A stretch of DNA of 64,000 nucleotides from Seohaeicola sp024304985 (GCF_028802875.1 NZ_JARAMP010000013.1:1-64000); one strand, 5' to 3'. Positions 1 to 8,332 are shown, counted from the stretch's first letter. Notes: generated by a model not told the origin, from the letters alone. Translations and numbers: made by a program.

Positions 1-175
1 TCAGTGACACATCCAAACCAGCATAATGTTCCATAGGTCGTTCTCCTCACGCCTTATATACATGAGGCCAACATACCGGACCTCGTTCGCCACTGGAGAG
101 CGACCGCCGCAATCACACCATGTCGTCTGGCCGTGGATGGTCCGCGTGATCAGGTGCTGGCGCATCTGGCGACCC
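1..175 (-). CDS. Possible small ORF at window edge, unknown
   Basis: An open frame of about 57 codons reads leftward from an ATG at 175 to a TGA at 1-3. I recognise no family. Two Cys (WCDC) lie near the middle and the end is rich in Met and Trp. The first ~130 bases are visibly less GC-rich than the rest of the window and do not match the type I secretion operon that follows, so this may be a foreign or rearranged piece. It could equally be a chance frame, since there is no convincing ribosome site. Low confidence. Confidence 0.2.
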
Positions 176-195
176 CGGCTGGCGGGGGGCTGTGA
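133..195 (+). pseudogene. 3' remnant of a type I secretion ATPase/permease gene
   Basis: In the frame that stops with the TGA at 193-195, the last codons read GPRDQVLAHLATPAGGGL. This resembles the extreme C-terminus of type I secretion ABC ATPase/permeases (typically DGRV..FGPRDxVL..L), the usual gene directly upstream of an HlyD adaptor. The stop overlaps the GTG start of the adaptor (GTGA), as in an intact operon. Homology seems to begin around 133-139; upstream the frame has a stop at 34-36 and no ATPase motifs (no signature, Walker B or H-loop). I infer that the rest of the ATPase gene was lost or displaced. A misread window or contig edge is the alternative. Confidence 0.4.
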
Positions 196-1385
196 GCATG
201 GCGCTACCGTCGATGACGCTGGCGGCCCAGTTGAACGCGCGGTTGCGCGGTCCCAGTCTGACGATCTGGCTTTGTGCCGGAACGCTGCTGCTGTTTCTGA
301 TCTGGTCCAGTCTTGCCTGGGTGGATGAGATCGTGCGCGCCGAGGGCGAGATGATTTCCGCCTCGCGGCCACAGATCATCCAGAACCTCGAGGGCGGTAT
401 TCTTGCCGAACTGGCGGTGCGCGAGGGCGATGTGGTGCAGCGCGGCGATGTGCTGGCGCGGTTGCAGGGCACGCAGTTCCGCGCTTCGGTTGATGATCTG
501 GTAGATCAGATCGCCGCGTTGGAGGTTCGCCGCCTGCGGCTTGAGGCGGAACTGGCGGGAAAGACCGATTTCGACGTGCCCGCCGATCTGGCGCTGCGTG
601 ATCCGGCGATGCTGGAGTCCGAGCGGTTGCTGTTACAGGCGCGGCAGGCCGATCTGCAAAGCCGCATCGACGGGGCCAGACGTGTTCTGGAGCAGGCGCG
701 GCAGGAAATGCAGATGATGGAGAAGATGCTGGAGCGTCGGATCGTCGCCCTGATCGAGGTGACGCGCGCCCGCAAGGACCATGCCGATGCCCGTGTCCGC
801 CATGACGAGATCGTCACCGGGGCCGCGCTGGAACGGGCGGATGCCTATGCCACGACGCTGCGCGAACTGGCGACATTGCGCCAGAACCTCAAGGCCAGTC
901 AGGATCAGTTGACGCGCACGGAACTGGTCAGTCCGATGCGCGGTATCGTCAAGGCCGTGTCCGTGACGACTATCGGCGGTGTGGTCAGGCCGGGCGAGGA
1001 GATCCTCCAGATCATTCCTCTGGACGAGGAGCTGTTTGTCGAAGCCCGCGTGCGCCCCGAGAACATCGCCAATATCCGTCCGGGACAGCCTGCGACGATC
1101 AAGCTGACCGCCTATGATTACACGATCTACGGCACGCTCAAGGGCACGGTGGATGTGATTTCGGCGGATACGTTCAAAGACGACCGCGCCCGCGACCCCG
1201 AGGCGGCAGCCCATTACCGGGTCACGCTGCGGCTGGACAAGGACAACCTGTCGGGGCGGCAGGCTTCGGTCCAGGTCAGGCCCGGCATGCAGGCGTCGGT
1301 CGAGTTGCACACGGGGTCCAAGACCGTGCTGCAATATCTGCTTAAGCCGCTCTACAAATCGCGCGAGGCATTCCGCGAGCCGTAG
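192..1385 (+). CDS. HlyD family type I secretion periplasmic adaptor
   Basis: Membrane-fusion subunit that links an inner-membrane ABC exporter to a TolC-type outer-membrane channel. The 397-residue product has a short cytoplasmic N-terminus, one transmembrane helix at about residues 24-43 (LCAGTLLLFLIW), then an N-terminal lipoyl half (EGGILAELAVREGDVV near 67-82), a long helical hairpin (about 90-240), the second lipoyl half (SPMRGIVKAVSV, GGVVRPGEEILQI) and a beta-barrel domain. Length is normal for the PrtE/HlyD group (about 390-440). GTG at 192 or ATG at 198 are both possible starts. The partner ATPase is represented only by a fragment just upstream, and no RTX substrate or TolC is in the window, so function depends on genes elsewhere. 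Confidence 0.92.
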   Translation: MSMALPSMTLAAQLNARLRGPSLTIWLCAGTLLLFLIWSSLAWVDEIVRAEGEMISASRPQIIQNLEGGILAELAVREGDVVQRGDVLARLQGTQFRASVDDLVDQIAALEVRRLRLEAELAGKTDFDVPADLALRDPAMLESERLLLQARQADLQSRIDGARRVLEQARQEMQMMEKMLERRIVALIEVTRARKDHADARVRHDEIVTGAALERADAYATTLRELATLRQNLKASQDQLTRTELVSPMRGIVKAVSVTTIGGVVRPGEEILQIIPLDEELFVEARVRPENIANIRPGQPATIKLTAYDYTIYGTLKGTVDVISADTFKDDRARDPEAAAHYRVTLRLDKDNLSGRQASVQVRPGMQASVELHTGSKTVLQYLLKPLYKSREAFREP

Positions 1386-1470
1386 GGCGTGATGCGCCAC
1401 GGGGCGATTGGCCCTTGGCCTTGGGGGTGGCGGGGCGCATAAGCGGGCTGAGCGATGAAAGGCCCGATCC

Positions 1471-1995
1471 ATGAGCACTCCCTGCGCCCTGTGTGGCACA
1501 CCGTCCATCACCACCCATGTGGTGGCCCCGTCCGAGGTCGAGGTCGCCCTGTGCGCGCCGTGCCATGCAGGCGTGACCGAGGGGCCGGTCGATGGCCCGC
1601 ACTGGCGCTGTCTGGGCGATGCGGTTTGGAGCGGTGATGCCGCCGTGCAGGTGCTGGCCTGGCGTCTGCTGCACCGGATCGACGCCGTCTGGGCGCGCGA
1701 TTTGCTGGATATCGTCTATCTGGAGCCGGATGTGCAGGTCTGGGCCGAGGCCGGGATGGGCGGGGGTGAACAACCCTCGGACATCATTCACCGCGACAGC
1801 AACGGGACCATACTGGCGCAGGGCGACACCGTCTATCTGATCAAGGACCTGCCAGTCAAAGGCGCGGGTTTCACGGCCAAGCGGGGCACGGCGGTGCGGG
1901 GCATCTCGCTTGTGGCTGACAATGCCGGACAGATCGAAGGCCGGGTGGACGGGCAGCGGATCGTTATCCTGACCGCCTTCGTCAAGAAGTCCTGA
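1471..1995 (+). CDS. PhnA/YjdM-domain zinc-ribbon protein
   Basis: The 174-residue protein starts with a zinc ribbon (Cys5, Cys8, Cys28, Cys31) and ends with a PhnA domain at about 109-174 (DSNGTILAQGDTVYLIKDL, VKGAG, RGT, GRVDG, FVKK). Family knowledge: YjdM/PhnA is linked by name to phosphonate use but its biochemical role is unsettled; the C-terminal SH3-like domain binds an unknown ligand. A mid-section of about 60 residues between ribbon and domain is longer than in the E. coli protein (about 111 aa). It stands alone between hlyD and the leftward dtd gene, with stops facing each other 15 nt apart. Confidence 0.85.
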   Translation: MSTPCALCGTPSITTHVVAPSEVEVALCAPCHAGVTEGPVDGPHWRCLGDAVWSGDAAVQVLAWRLLHRIDAVWARDLLDIVYLEPDVQVWAEAGMGGGEQPSDIIHRDSNGTILAQGDTVYLIKDLPVKGAGFTAKRGTAVRGISLVADNAGQIEGRVDGQRIVILTAFVKKS

Positions 1996-2010
1996 GCGGG
2001 CGCGCGCCGG

Positions 2011-2448
2011 TCACAGATCCAGCCAGATGGTCACCGGACCGTCATTGACCAGTTCCACGGCCATGTCAGCGCCGAATTCTCCGGTCTCGGTCGGGATTCC
2101 CAGCGCGGTCAGGCTGGCTGCGAAATGGGTGTAGAGGCGCCGCCCATCCTCGGGCGCGGCTGCGGCCGAGAAGCCGGGCCGGTTGCCGCGTGACGTGTCG
2201 GCGGCCAGCGTGAACTGGCTGACGACCAGCGCGGACCCGCCCGTGTCGAGAATCGAGCGGTTCATCCGCCCTTCGTCATCCTTGAATATCCGCAGCTTGG
2301 CGATCTTGGCGGCCATCTGGCCGGACTGATCTTCGGTATCGCCCTGCATGGCGCAGATCAGGATCATCAGGCCCGGTCCGCATTGGCCGATCTGGTGCCC
2401 GCCTGTGCTGACGGCCGCGCGGGTGACCCGCTGGATGAGGGCGCGCAT
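2011..2448 (-). CDS. dtd: D-aminoacyl-tRNA deacylase
   Basis: Hydrolyses D-aminoacyl-tRNA (notably D-Tyr-tRNA) and glycyl-tRNA(Ala) to keep D-amino acids out of proteins; cytosolic homodimer. The 145 residues are full length for DTD. The start MRALIQRVTRAAV is typical, the SQFT motif is at 77-80 and the cross-subunit Gly-cisPro motif is in NDGPVT at 135-140. A single gene, it ends tail to tail with the PhnA-domain gene and is divergent from hsp20, sharing a 121-bp upstream region that holds an FNR-like box. Confidence 0.96.
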   Translation of the reverse strand: MRALIQRVTRAAVSTGGHQIGQCGPGLMILICAMQGDTEDQSGQMAAKIAKLRIFKDDEGRMNRSILDTGGSALVVSQFTLAADTSRGNRPGFSAAAAPEDGRRLYTHFAASLTALGIPTETGEFGADMAVELVNDGPVTIWLDL

Positions 2449-2491
2449 GGGGTGGTTCCTTTCGATTCAGCCTGTCTGAGTAAGCCGGGAT

Positions 2492-2505
2492 TTGACGCGG
2501 ATCAA
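2492..2505 (+). promoter_or_regulatory. FNR/FnrL-type box upstream of hsp20
   Basis: TTGAC-GCGG-ATCAA matches the CRP/FNR-family consensus TTGAT-N4-ATCAA with one mismatch. It lies 65 nt before the hsp20 ATG and 44 nt before the divergent dtd start, in the only non-coding stretch here. The distance to hsp20 suits a class II activator site. The inference is oxygen- or redox-linked control of the chaperone. Confidence 0.5.
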
Positions 2506-2569
2506 GGCGAAGCTGTGCAGGCTTTGGTAGATTGACGGCATTGCAGATCAACTTGAGGAGGATGTTTCC

Positions 2570-2986
2570 ATGGTCGAGAAAACCAATCCCGCCGGGCTTT
2601 GGCCGTCGCTGACCGAACCGTTTCGCAGCATCGGGACACGCATGGCCGACTGGCTGGCCCCGGCCTCTGACGCCTCGACCGACGGCGAGGCTTATCGGAT
2701 CACGGTGGAGTTGCCGGGTGTTGAGGAAAAGGACATCGACATATCGGTGCAGGAGGGGATGATCACCGTCAAGGGCGAGAAATCATCCAGCCGCGAGGAC
2801 AAGGGCGACACCTGGTTCTTCAGCGAGCGGCAGTATGGGGCGTTCAGCCGCACGTTCCGCGTGCCTGCCGATGCCCATGCTGACAAGGTCGAAGCCGATC
2901 TGAAGGATGGTGTGCTGACCATCAGCATTCCCAAGAAAGCCCCACAGGAGGCGAAAAGCACCAAGGTGCAGATCAAGAAAAGCTGA
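2570..2986 (+). CDS. Hsp20 small heat-shock protein
   Basis: ATP-independent holdase chaperone that binds unfolding proteins in the cytosol. 138 residues with an alpha-crystallin domain at about 40-127: DGEAYRITVELPGVEEKD opens it and GVLTISIPKK (114-123) closes it. The C-terminal tail is short (ending VQIKKS), with the I-x-I motif only as ISI at 118-120. The ATG at 2570 has a strong ribosome site (GAGGAGG, about 10 nt upstream). There is no CIRCE or ROSE-like element that I can see; the upstream region instead carries an FNR-like box. The gene is followed by a GC hairpin and a copy of the 22-nt repeat. Confidence 0.94.
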   Translation: MVEKTNPAGLWPSLTEPFRSIGTRMADWLAPASDASTDGEAYRITVELPGVEEKDIDISVQEGMITVKGEKSSSREDKGDTWFFSERQYGAFSRTFRVPADAHADKVEADLKDGVLTISIPKKAPQEAKSTKVQIKKS

Positions 2987-2998
2987 GGCTGAAAAAGA

Positions 2999-3062
2999 TG
3001 GGGGGCTGGCGGCCCCCCGCCCCTGCGGGACTCCCCCCGCGGATATTTGCAGCAAGAAGAAG
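2999..3062 (+). repeat. Long-form intergenic repeat (GC hairpin plus 22-nt core)
   Basis: A 7-bp stem GGGGGGC/GCCCCCC (3000-3006 with 3012-3018, loop TGGCG) is followed by a C-rich linker and the 22-nt core at 3041-3062 (GGATATTT-N4-CAAGAAGAAG). It lies between the converging ends of hsp20 and the nitroreductase gene. A second long copy at 54191-54251 keeps the stem but has a different loop. It may act as a bidirectional transcription end. The core is one of 11 in this window. Confidence 0.75.
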
Positions 3063-3076
3063 GCGGCGGGCGAGGG

Positions 3077-3751
3077 TCAGCCGCGCATGTCGAGAACTTC
3101 GGACAGCGGTGCGCGTTCGGTGCGGAAGGCGTTGGCGGGGTGGTCAGTATCCTCGAGCCCGAAGGAGATGGCGCAGAGGATCTGACGGTGTTCGGGGATG
3201 CCGAACCAGTCGCGCAGGAAGGGGGCCTGGGCCGCCACGGCGGCCTGGGGGATCGAGGCCACGCCGCGCGCCTGTGCGGCGAGGGTGAAGAGGGCGACGA
3301 AACCGCCGCTGTCCATTGCGCCATAGGGGCCAAGATCCGCCTCGGTCGTCACGATCGCCACATGGGGCGCGCCGAAGAGGCGGTAGTTTTCCAGCATCTG
3401 GGCCTGCGTTCCGGCGCGGTCCTCCTTGGGGATGCCGAGGCTGTCATAGAGCTGGAAGCCGCAGGTGCGGCGGCGGTCGCGGTAGACGCCTGTGTATTGG
3501 CGCGGCCATTCCAGATCGGGTTTCGGGGGCTGGCTGGTCGCCGCAGCGTAGAGGGCATCGCGAAAGCGGTCGGTTTCCGCCGCGCGGGTGACGATCACCT
3601 GCCAAGGCTGCGCGTTGCACCATGAGGGCACCCGGCCGGCGCTGGTGACGATATCCGCGATCACGTCATCGGGCAGCGGATCGGGGCGGAAGGCGCGGCA
3701 GCTGTGGCGGGCCTTCAGAAGCGCATCGAGGGTTGCGGCGGCATCGGTCAT
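3077..3751 (-). CDS. Nitroreductase family protein
   Basis: FMN-dependent NAD(P)H oxidoreductase of the nitroreductase fold, probably a dimer in the cytosol. The 224 residues open with a typical motif near 15-22 (ARHSCRAFRPDPLP) that contacts FMN phosphate, then SAGRVPSWCNAQPW (the serine/asparagine FMN-binding stretch) and end with the usual helix (SFGLEDTDHPANAFRTERAPLSEVL). The substrate is unknown. The ATG at 3751 overlaps the stop of the upstream zinc-ribbon gene as TGATG, so the two are translationally coupled; a GTG one codon earlier is an alternative start. It is the last gene of the seven-gene minus-strand operon. Confidence 0.88.
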   Translation of the reverse strand: MTDAAATLDALLKARHSCRAFRPDPLPDDVIADIVTSAGRVPSWCNAQPWQVIVTRAAETDRFRDALYAAATSQPPKPDLEWPRQYTGVYRDRRRTCGFQLYDSLGIPKEDRAGTQAQMLENYRLFGAPHVAIVTTEADLGPYGAMDSGGFVALFTLAAQARGVASIPQAAVAAQAPFLRDWFGIPEHRQILCAISFGLEDTDHPANAFRTERAPLSEVLDMRG

Positions 3752-4869
3752 CACATCAGTCCTTCGTTGAGGGCGATCCCGTAGCCGATAGCCCCGGCGA
3801 CCAAAGCGCCAAGGATCACGGCAAAGGTGATCTTCCAGGCCGACCAGGGCCGTTCACCCTGCACCCGCCCGGTCGCGCCATTGACCACGAAACGATAGGT
3901 CTGGCCACGGTATTTGTAGGCTGCCAGCCAGACCGGCAGCAGGATATGCTTGAAGGTCACGTCGCTGATCGCTGTGTCGATATTGCTGATGCGCTGCTGG
4001 TCGCCGCCGATATCGAAGCGCACATCGCGTTCGATCACGCGGTCCATCTTTTCGCGCGCCAGACCGAAGCCGGTTTCCAGATCGACCGTATAGCCTTCGG
4101 CGCGGAAACCGGCCAGAAATTCGGGGCGGTAGGGTTGCAGGGCGGAGAGGTCCCAAGGTTCCAGCCCTTCGGTATAGCGGCGCGGGAGCGAGCTTGCGGC
4201 CAGCACCAGAACGTCGTCGAACCAGCGCTTCACGCGGCCCGAAACCGGCGTCCAGCGGATACGGGGCACCTGCTGGCGCACGGCCTTGCCGTCACGCATC
4301 ACGGTGATGGTTTCATAGTAGACGGTGCCGCGCTGGCCGGAGTAGCGGCTTTGGGTATCGGCGTCGAAGGTCCAGTAAGGCACATAGATGCCGGACATGG
4401 CGCGACCCTTGCGGGCATAGTCCTGAAGCCCGTTCGGTGCGAACCACAGCTTGCCCAGCCAATCGGTCATCGCCGCCCGCGCGGCGCGTTCATCCAGAGC
4501 GAAGGGCAAGACCGCGCGGGGCTTGATATGGCGGTGCGTGCCGGTATCGGCGACCAGAGGCGTGGCGCAGAAGGGGCATTCCAACGCATGCACGGCGGGA
4601 TCGAATTCGACCTGCGCGCCGCAATTGGTGCAGCTCGAGATGCGTGTCTCCTCGATCTCGGAGGCGGGCAGGCTTTGCGACAGGGCCGCGTTGAAATCCA
4701 GCTCCTTCAGCGCGCCGGACCATGGACCGGGTGCCGCGATCTGCTGGCGATGTCCACAATGGTCGCAGACCAGCGCGCCTTCGCCCGGCGCAAAGCGGTA
4801 GTCTGCGCCACAGGCCTCGCAGGGGAAGCGGTGCTCCTGAACGGGTCCTGTGTCGGCGGTCTGGGTCAT
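3751..4869 (-). CDS. Double zinc-ribbon membrane-anchored protein
   Basis: 372 residues with two TFIIB-like zinc ribbons: Cys17/Cys20/Cys35/Cys38 and Cys80/Cys83/Cys98/Cys101. A long domain follows, containing KPRAVLPFALDERAARAAMTDW and IYVPYWTFDADTQSRYSGQRG, and a single C-terminal transmembrane helix at about 345-365 (ITFAVILGALVAGAIGYGIAL). Relatives are often labelled primosomal protein N' superfamily helicase or TFIIB zinc-finger protein, but no helicase motif is present, so I would not use that name. The function is unknown. Its position directly after the SPFH-GYF gene suggests the two products act together at the membrane. Confidence 0.75.
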   Translation of the reverse strand: MTQTADTGPVQEHRFPCEACGADYRFAPGEGALVCDHCGHRQQIAAPGPWSGALKELDFNAALSQSLPASEIEETRISSCTNCGAQVEFDPAVHALECPFCATPLVADTGTHRHIKPRAVLPFALDERAARAAMTDWLGKLWFAPNGLQDYARKGRAMSGIYVPYWTFDADTQSRYSGQRGTVYYETITVMRDGKAVRQQVPRIRWTPVSGRVKRWFDDVLVLAASSLPRRYTEGLEPWDLSALQPYRPEFLAGFRAEGYTVDLETGFGLAREKMDRVIERDVRFDIGGDQQRISNIDTAISDVTFKHILLPVWLAAYKYRGQTYRFVVNGATGRVQGERPWSAWKITFAVILGALVAGAIGYGIALNEGLM

Positions 4870-4890
4870 GCGGCAACGGGTCTTTCATCG

Positions 4891-4908
4891 CCCCGCCCGA
4901 GGGCGGGG
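4891..4908 (-). other. GC hairpin between SPFH and zinc-ribbon genes
   Basis: CCCCGCCC and GGGCGGGG are exactly complementary around a 2-nt centre, giving a stable hairpin within the operon, 25 nt after the SPFH stop. It has no T-tract. It could trim or stabilise the upstream message so that the SPFH protein is made in excess. Confidence 0.4.
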
Positions 4909-4933
4909 GTGCGGCGGCAGGGCGGGTGGGGCA

Positions 4934-6049
4934 TCACGCGGCGGGTGGTGGCGGTGGGGGCGGCGGCATGATGGTGAAAAGCTGCGCGAGTTCTGCCACA
5001 TCCTCGGCCCGCATCCACCCGTCCTGACCGGGGGTCCAGACAAGGCTGTCGCGGGTCAGGGTGCCGTCGGTGGCCATGCGGCCCATCGAGGCTTTGGAGA
5101 AGGGACCCTTGGTCGCGCCGTTTTCCGCGATATGCCAGACATGCTCGATCGGTGGCGGCGGTGGCGCGGCGGTCGCGGGGGCGGCCCCCCATGGGCCCTG
5201 CTGGGTCATCTGGTTGGCCATCGCCATGCCCATCCCCATGCCAAGCCCCGCGCCCATGCCGCCTCCGCCTGACGGATTGGCTGCGGCGGCTGTCATCGCC
5301 TCGGCTGCGGAATACTGGGTGAAACGGCCCAGATCGCCGGCGATGCCCATCGAGGTGCGCTTGTCCAGCGCCGCCTCGACCGCGGGGGGCAGGGAGATAT
5401 TCTCGATATAGAGTTCGGGGATGGTCAGACCGTAAGAGGCGACGGTGGCCGAAATCTGGCTGGCTACCAGCTTGCCGAGTTCTGCGGTATTGGCGGCCAT
5501 ATCGAGCACCGGGATGCCCGAGGAGGCGAGCACGCGGCTGACTTCCTGCACGATCACGTTGCGGATCTGGAAGGTGATCTCGTCCGCGGTGAATTCGCCA
5601 TCGGTGCCGACGATTTCGGACATGAAGCGGGCCGGGTCGGTGACGCGCACGGAATAGGTGCCGAAGGCGCGCAGACGCACGGGGCCGAATTCCGGGTCCC
5701 GCGCGATGATCGGGTTCTTGGTGCCCCATTTCAGATCGTTGAAGCGGGTGGTGTTGACGAAATAGATTTCCGACTTGAACGGAGATTTGAAGCCGTGATC
5801 CCAGTGGTTCAGACTGGTCAGGATCGGCATGTTGTTGGTTTCCAGCATGTAGAGGCCGGGGGTGAAGGTATCGGCCAGCTGACCTTCGTGGATGAAGACG
5901 GCGGCTTGTCCTTCGCGCACTGTCAGTTTGGCGCCGTATTTGATCTCGTGGCCTTCGCGCTCGAAGCGCCAGACCATCGTATCCCGGCTGTCATCCGTCC
6001 AGTGGATGACGTCAATGAACTGTCCGCGGAGAAAATCGAAAATGGGCAT
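4934..6049 (-). CDS. SPFH-domain protein with C-terminal GYF-like domain
   Basis: 371 residues. An SPFH (stomatin/prohibitin/flotillin/HflK) domain covers about 25-245, with KYGAKLTVREGQAAVFIHEGQ near its start and the coiled end at PAVEAALDKRTSMGIAGD. A Met/Gly-rich linker (GMGAGLGMGMGMAMANQM) and a Pro-rich stretch follow, then a GYF_2-like domain at about 303-360 (HVWHIAENGATKGPFSKASM, WTPGQDGWMRAEDV), and the chain ends in a run of eight prolines. This architecture is the YdjI-type family often mislabelled virion core protein. SPFH proteins form membrane-associated scaffolds; GYF domains bind proline-rich partners, possibly its own tail. Upstream is the DUF2927 lipoprotein, downstream the zinc-ribbon protein. 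Confidence 0.85.
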   Translation of the reverse strand: MPIFDFLRGQFIDVIHWTDDSRDTMVWRFEREGHEIKYGAKLTVREGQAAVFIHEGQLADTFTPGLYMLETNNMPILTSLNHWDHGFKSPFKSEIYFVNTTRFNDLKWGTKNPIIARDPEFGPVRLRAFGTYSVRVTDPARFMSEIVGTDGEFTADEITFQIRNVIVQEVSRVLASSGIPVLDMAANTAELGKLVASQISATVASYGLTIPELYIENISLPPAVEAALDKRTSMGIAGDLGRFTQYSAAEAMTAAAANPSGGGGMGAGLGMGMGMAMANQMTQQGPWGAAPATAAPPPPPIEHVWHIAENGATKGPFSKASMGRMATDGTLTRDSLVWTPGQDGWMRAEDVAELAQLFTIMPPPPPPPPAA

Positions 6050-6079
6050 GGGGCACTCCTTCGGTTCACTGGGTCCGGA

Positions 6080-7042
6080 TCATATCGATCCGCCCAACAA
6101 TTCTTCTGCCATTTTGGCAATGATCGGTCGGGCCCTGTCCAGCGTCATGCCGGGAGACAGGCGCGGGTCATAGAGCATTTGCAGCAAAAGCTCGTCATGG
6201 CGGGTCAGCAGCGCGAATTCGTCATCGTCGTTGAAGATCGACGGGCGCGCGCGTGGTGTGTCATTGGCAAGCCCAAGCCCCTGAGCCATTTCCTCGTGGA
6301 TACAGGAGTCGCGCAAGAGGTCGGGATGCTCGTCCCGGATCACGACAATGGCCTGACGGTAGGCATGCGAGTCGAGGCCGCCGACAGAAAAGGCCATTAC
6401 GAAGCAATGGATCTGTCGGGGCAGATTGCGAAAGACCGACAGCGCCCCGTTGCTGATGCCGGGCACCAATTGGCGGGCGCGTTGCGCCAGAAGGTCTGTG
6501 TCGTCCTGACCATAGAACAGAATGTGCATGTTCGGACGGGCGTCATCCATCGTGATCGGATGCCTGCTGGCCCGCGCAAGGCGTGCGGCGTAGTCGCGCA
6601 CGCTGCGTGTATCGGTCTGGCGTCTGTCCGAGGGGACGGAAGGGCCGAATTCCACGCTGACGCGGACAGGATCGCTCCAGCGGCGCAAGGGCACCGGCCG
6701 GCCGGATGAGGCGCGCAGGCCCGCGCCCCGCTCGTATTCGTCGAAGAAGGCGATGAGTTCGAAGTTGCGGGCCAGATCGCGCGCGCCGAAGGGTGTGTCG
6801 CGCCCACCCGCGTCTGTGCGCAACAGGCCCTGCGACCGCAGGTCCGTTTCAAGCCGCTGGTAGTAGACCGCCAGAGCGCGGCTGGCCTCGGAAGGTTCCG
6901 TGCTGGGGGCCTGTGCTGGCGGCTGCGGTGGGCGGGGCACGCCTGTCAGAGCGCCGCCCCCCGAGGGGACGGTCGCGTCACAGGCCGCCAGCAGCAATGC
7001 GCCAGCCAGCAAGCCCCATTTCCTGCCTGCGTTCTGGCGCAT
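6080..7042 (-). CDS. DUF2927 lipoprotein
   Basis: 320 residues with a lipoprotein signal (AGALLLAAC, lipid-bearing Cys near residue 20), a low-complexity Pro linker, and a DUF2927 domain from about residue 80 (FGARDLARNFELIAFFDEYERG) to the C-terminus. The segment CIHEEMAQGLGLANDTPRARPSIFNDDDEFALL resembles a zinc-protease HE..Q motif; whether it is catalytic is not known. Family members are secreted proteins of Rhodobacterales and relatives without assigned function. It starts 6 nt after telA ends and is followed by the SPFH gene, which makes it the only clearly exported component of this operon. Confidence 0.83.
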   Translation of the reverse strand: MRQNAGRKWGLLAGALLLAACDATVPSGGGALTGVPRPPQPPAQAPSTEPSEASRALAVYYQRLETDLRSQGLLRTDAGGRDTPFGARDLARNFELIAFFDEYERGAGLRASSGRPVPLRRWSDPVRVSVEFGPSVPSDRRQTDTRSVRDYAARLARASRHPITMDDARPNMHILFYGQDDTDLLAQRARQLVPGISNGALSVFRNLPRQIHCFVMAFSVGGLDSHAYRQAIVVIRDEHPDLLRDSCIHEEMAQGLGLANDTPRARPSIFNDDDEFALLTRHDELLLQMLYDPRLSPGMTLDRARPIIAKMAEELLGGSI

Positions 7043-7048
7043 TCCGTC

Positions 7049-8248
7049 TTAGCCCCGTGGAACGGCGGTGCCCGCCGTATCGCCCAAGCCGGTCTTGCGC
7101 GCCTTGGCCGAGGCCAGGGTGTCACGCAGCTCCGCTTCCATCTTCTTCAGCTCAACCTCGGCGGCGGCGCGGCGGGCCTTGCCCTCGTCCGCGATCTGAA
7201 GGCTTTCGTTGATGGTCGCGATCAGGTCGGCATTGGCCTGTTTCACGGCTTCGATGTCAAAGACGCCGCGTTCCATTTCCTCGCGGATGACCTTGTTGCT
7301 GTCGCGCAGGTTCTTGGCATTGGCGGTCAGCAATTCGTTGGTCAGGTCATTGGCGTCGCGCACGGCGCGGGCGGCTTCGGCGCTGCGCTGGATGGTGACG
7401 GCCTGCGCCAGTTGGGTTTCCCACAGCGGCACAGTGTTCACGAGGGTCGAGTTGATCTTGGTGACAAGGCTCTTGTCGTTTTCCTGAACCAGACGAATGG
7501 AGGGCAGGGATTGCATCGTCACCTGACGGGTCAGTTTCAGGTCATGCACGCGGCGTTCCAGATCGTCGCGCGCGGCGCGGATGTCGCGCAGCTCTTGCGC
7601 TGTCATTACCTGATCATTCTCGGGCGCGGCCTGAACCTCGGCCTCCTTGGCGGGGATGGTGGTGGTGTCCAGTTCCTTGATCTTGGCTTCACCGGCGGCG
7701 ATGTAGAGCGCCAGTTCGTCGTAGAAATTCAGCGTCTTGTCGTAGAGGATGTCCAGCGACTTGATGTCTTTCAGCAGCTTGTGCTCGTGACCCAAAAGAT
7801 CCTCGGTCACCTTGTCGATCTGGGCCTGCACCTTTTCGAAGCGCGCGGTGAACTGGGCGAAGGGCGCGGCGCGGCCCAACAGTTTTTCCCACCAGCTCCG
7901 CTCGCGGCGCACGTCCAGTTCGGACACCGAGAAGCCCCGGATGGTCGAGACGATGTTCCGCAGGCTGTCACCTGCCGGTCCCACATCCTTGTTGCGCACA
8001 TCCGTCAGCATGGCCTGACTGATGGTCTGCAATTCCGCCTGCGCGCGCGATCCGAAAGAGACGATGGATTGCGTATTGCTCATGTCCAGTTCGGCCATGC
8101 GCCGCGTGATCTCGGCGCTCAGACCGGGATCGGCCTGTTCCAGCGCCACGATGGCCGTGGCAGGCCCCGGTTCGGGCAGGACGGTGGCTGTCACTTCCTC
8201 GACCATGGCGAGGGTCTCCTGGGCCTTGCGGCGGGTGGTGTCAGACAT
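7049..8248 (-). CDS. telA: TelA/KlaA toxic anion resistance protein
   Basis: 399 residues, mainly long helices with strong coiled-coil character, matching the TelA family throughout. Recognisable segments are WWEKLLGRAAPFAQFTARFEKVQAQIDKVTEDL, LYIAAGEAKI and LVNTVPLWETQLAQAVTIQRS. The family was named for plasmid tellurite resistance; chromosomal members associate with XpaC proteins and contribute to cell-envelope stress tolerance, but no biochemical activity is known. The ribosome site AAAGGGAA precedes the ATG at 8248. The 84-nt gap to xpaC contains a small CCCCT/AGGGG hairpin. It is the third gene of the operon. Confidence 0.92.
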   Translation of the reverse strand: MSDTTRRKAQETLAMVEEVTATVLPEPGPATAIVALEQADPGLSAEITRRMAELDMSNTQSIVSFGSRAQAELQTISQAMLTDVRNKDVGPAGDSLRNIVSTIRGFSVSELDVRRERSWWEKLLGRAAPFAQFTARFEKVQAQIDKVTEDLLGHEHKLLKDIKSLDILYDKTLNFYDELALYIAAGEAKIKELDTTTIPAKEAEVQAAPENDQVMTAQELRDIRAARDDLERRVHDLKLTRQVTMQSLPSIRLVQENDKSLVTKINSTLVNTVPLWETQLAQAVTIQRSAEAARAVRDANDLTNELLTANAKNLRDSNKVIREEMERGVFDIEAVKQANADLIATINESLQIADEGKARRAAAEVELKKMEAELRDTLASAKARKTGLGDTAGTAVPRG

Positions 8249-8332
8249 GGCGGTTCCCTTTCATGGAGTGTCCCCTTCCGGCGAGGGGGCGACTGATACA
8301 AATACGGTGCCCGACCAGATACGCGGCCGGGT

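Noticed and set aside
3754..4869. Label of primosomal protein N' helicase for the zinc-ribbon gene
   Set aside because: No Walker or helicase motifs are present; only zinc ribbons and a C-terminal membrane helix.
3733..4971. 412-codon plus-strand frame
   Set aside because: Antisense to the double zinc-ribbon gene.
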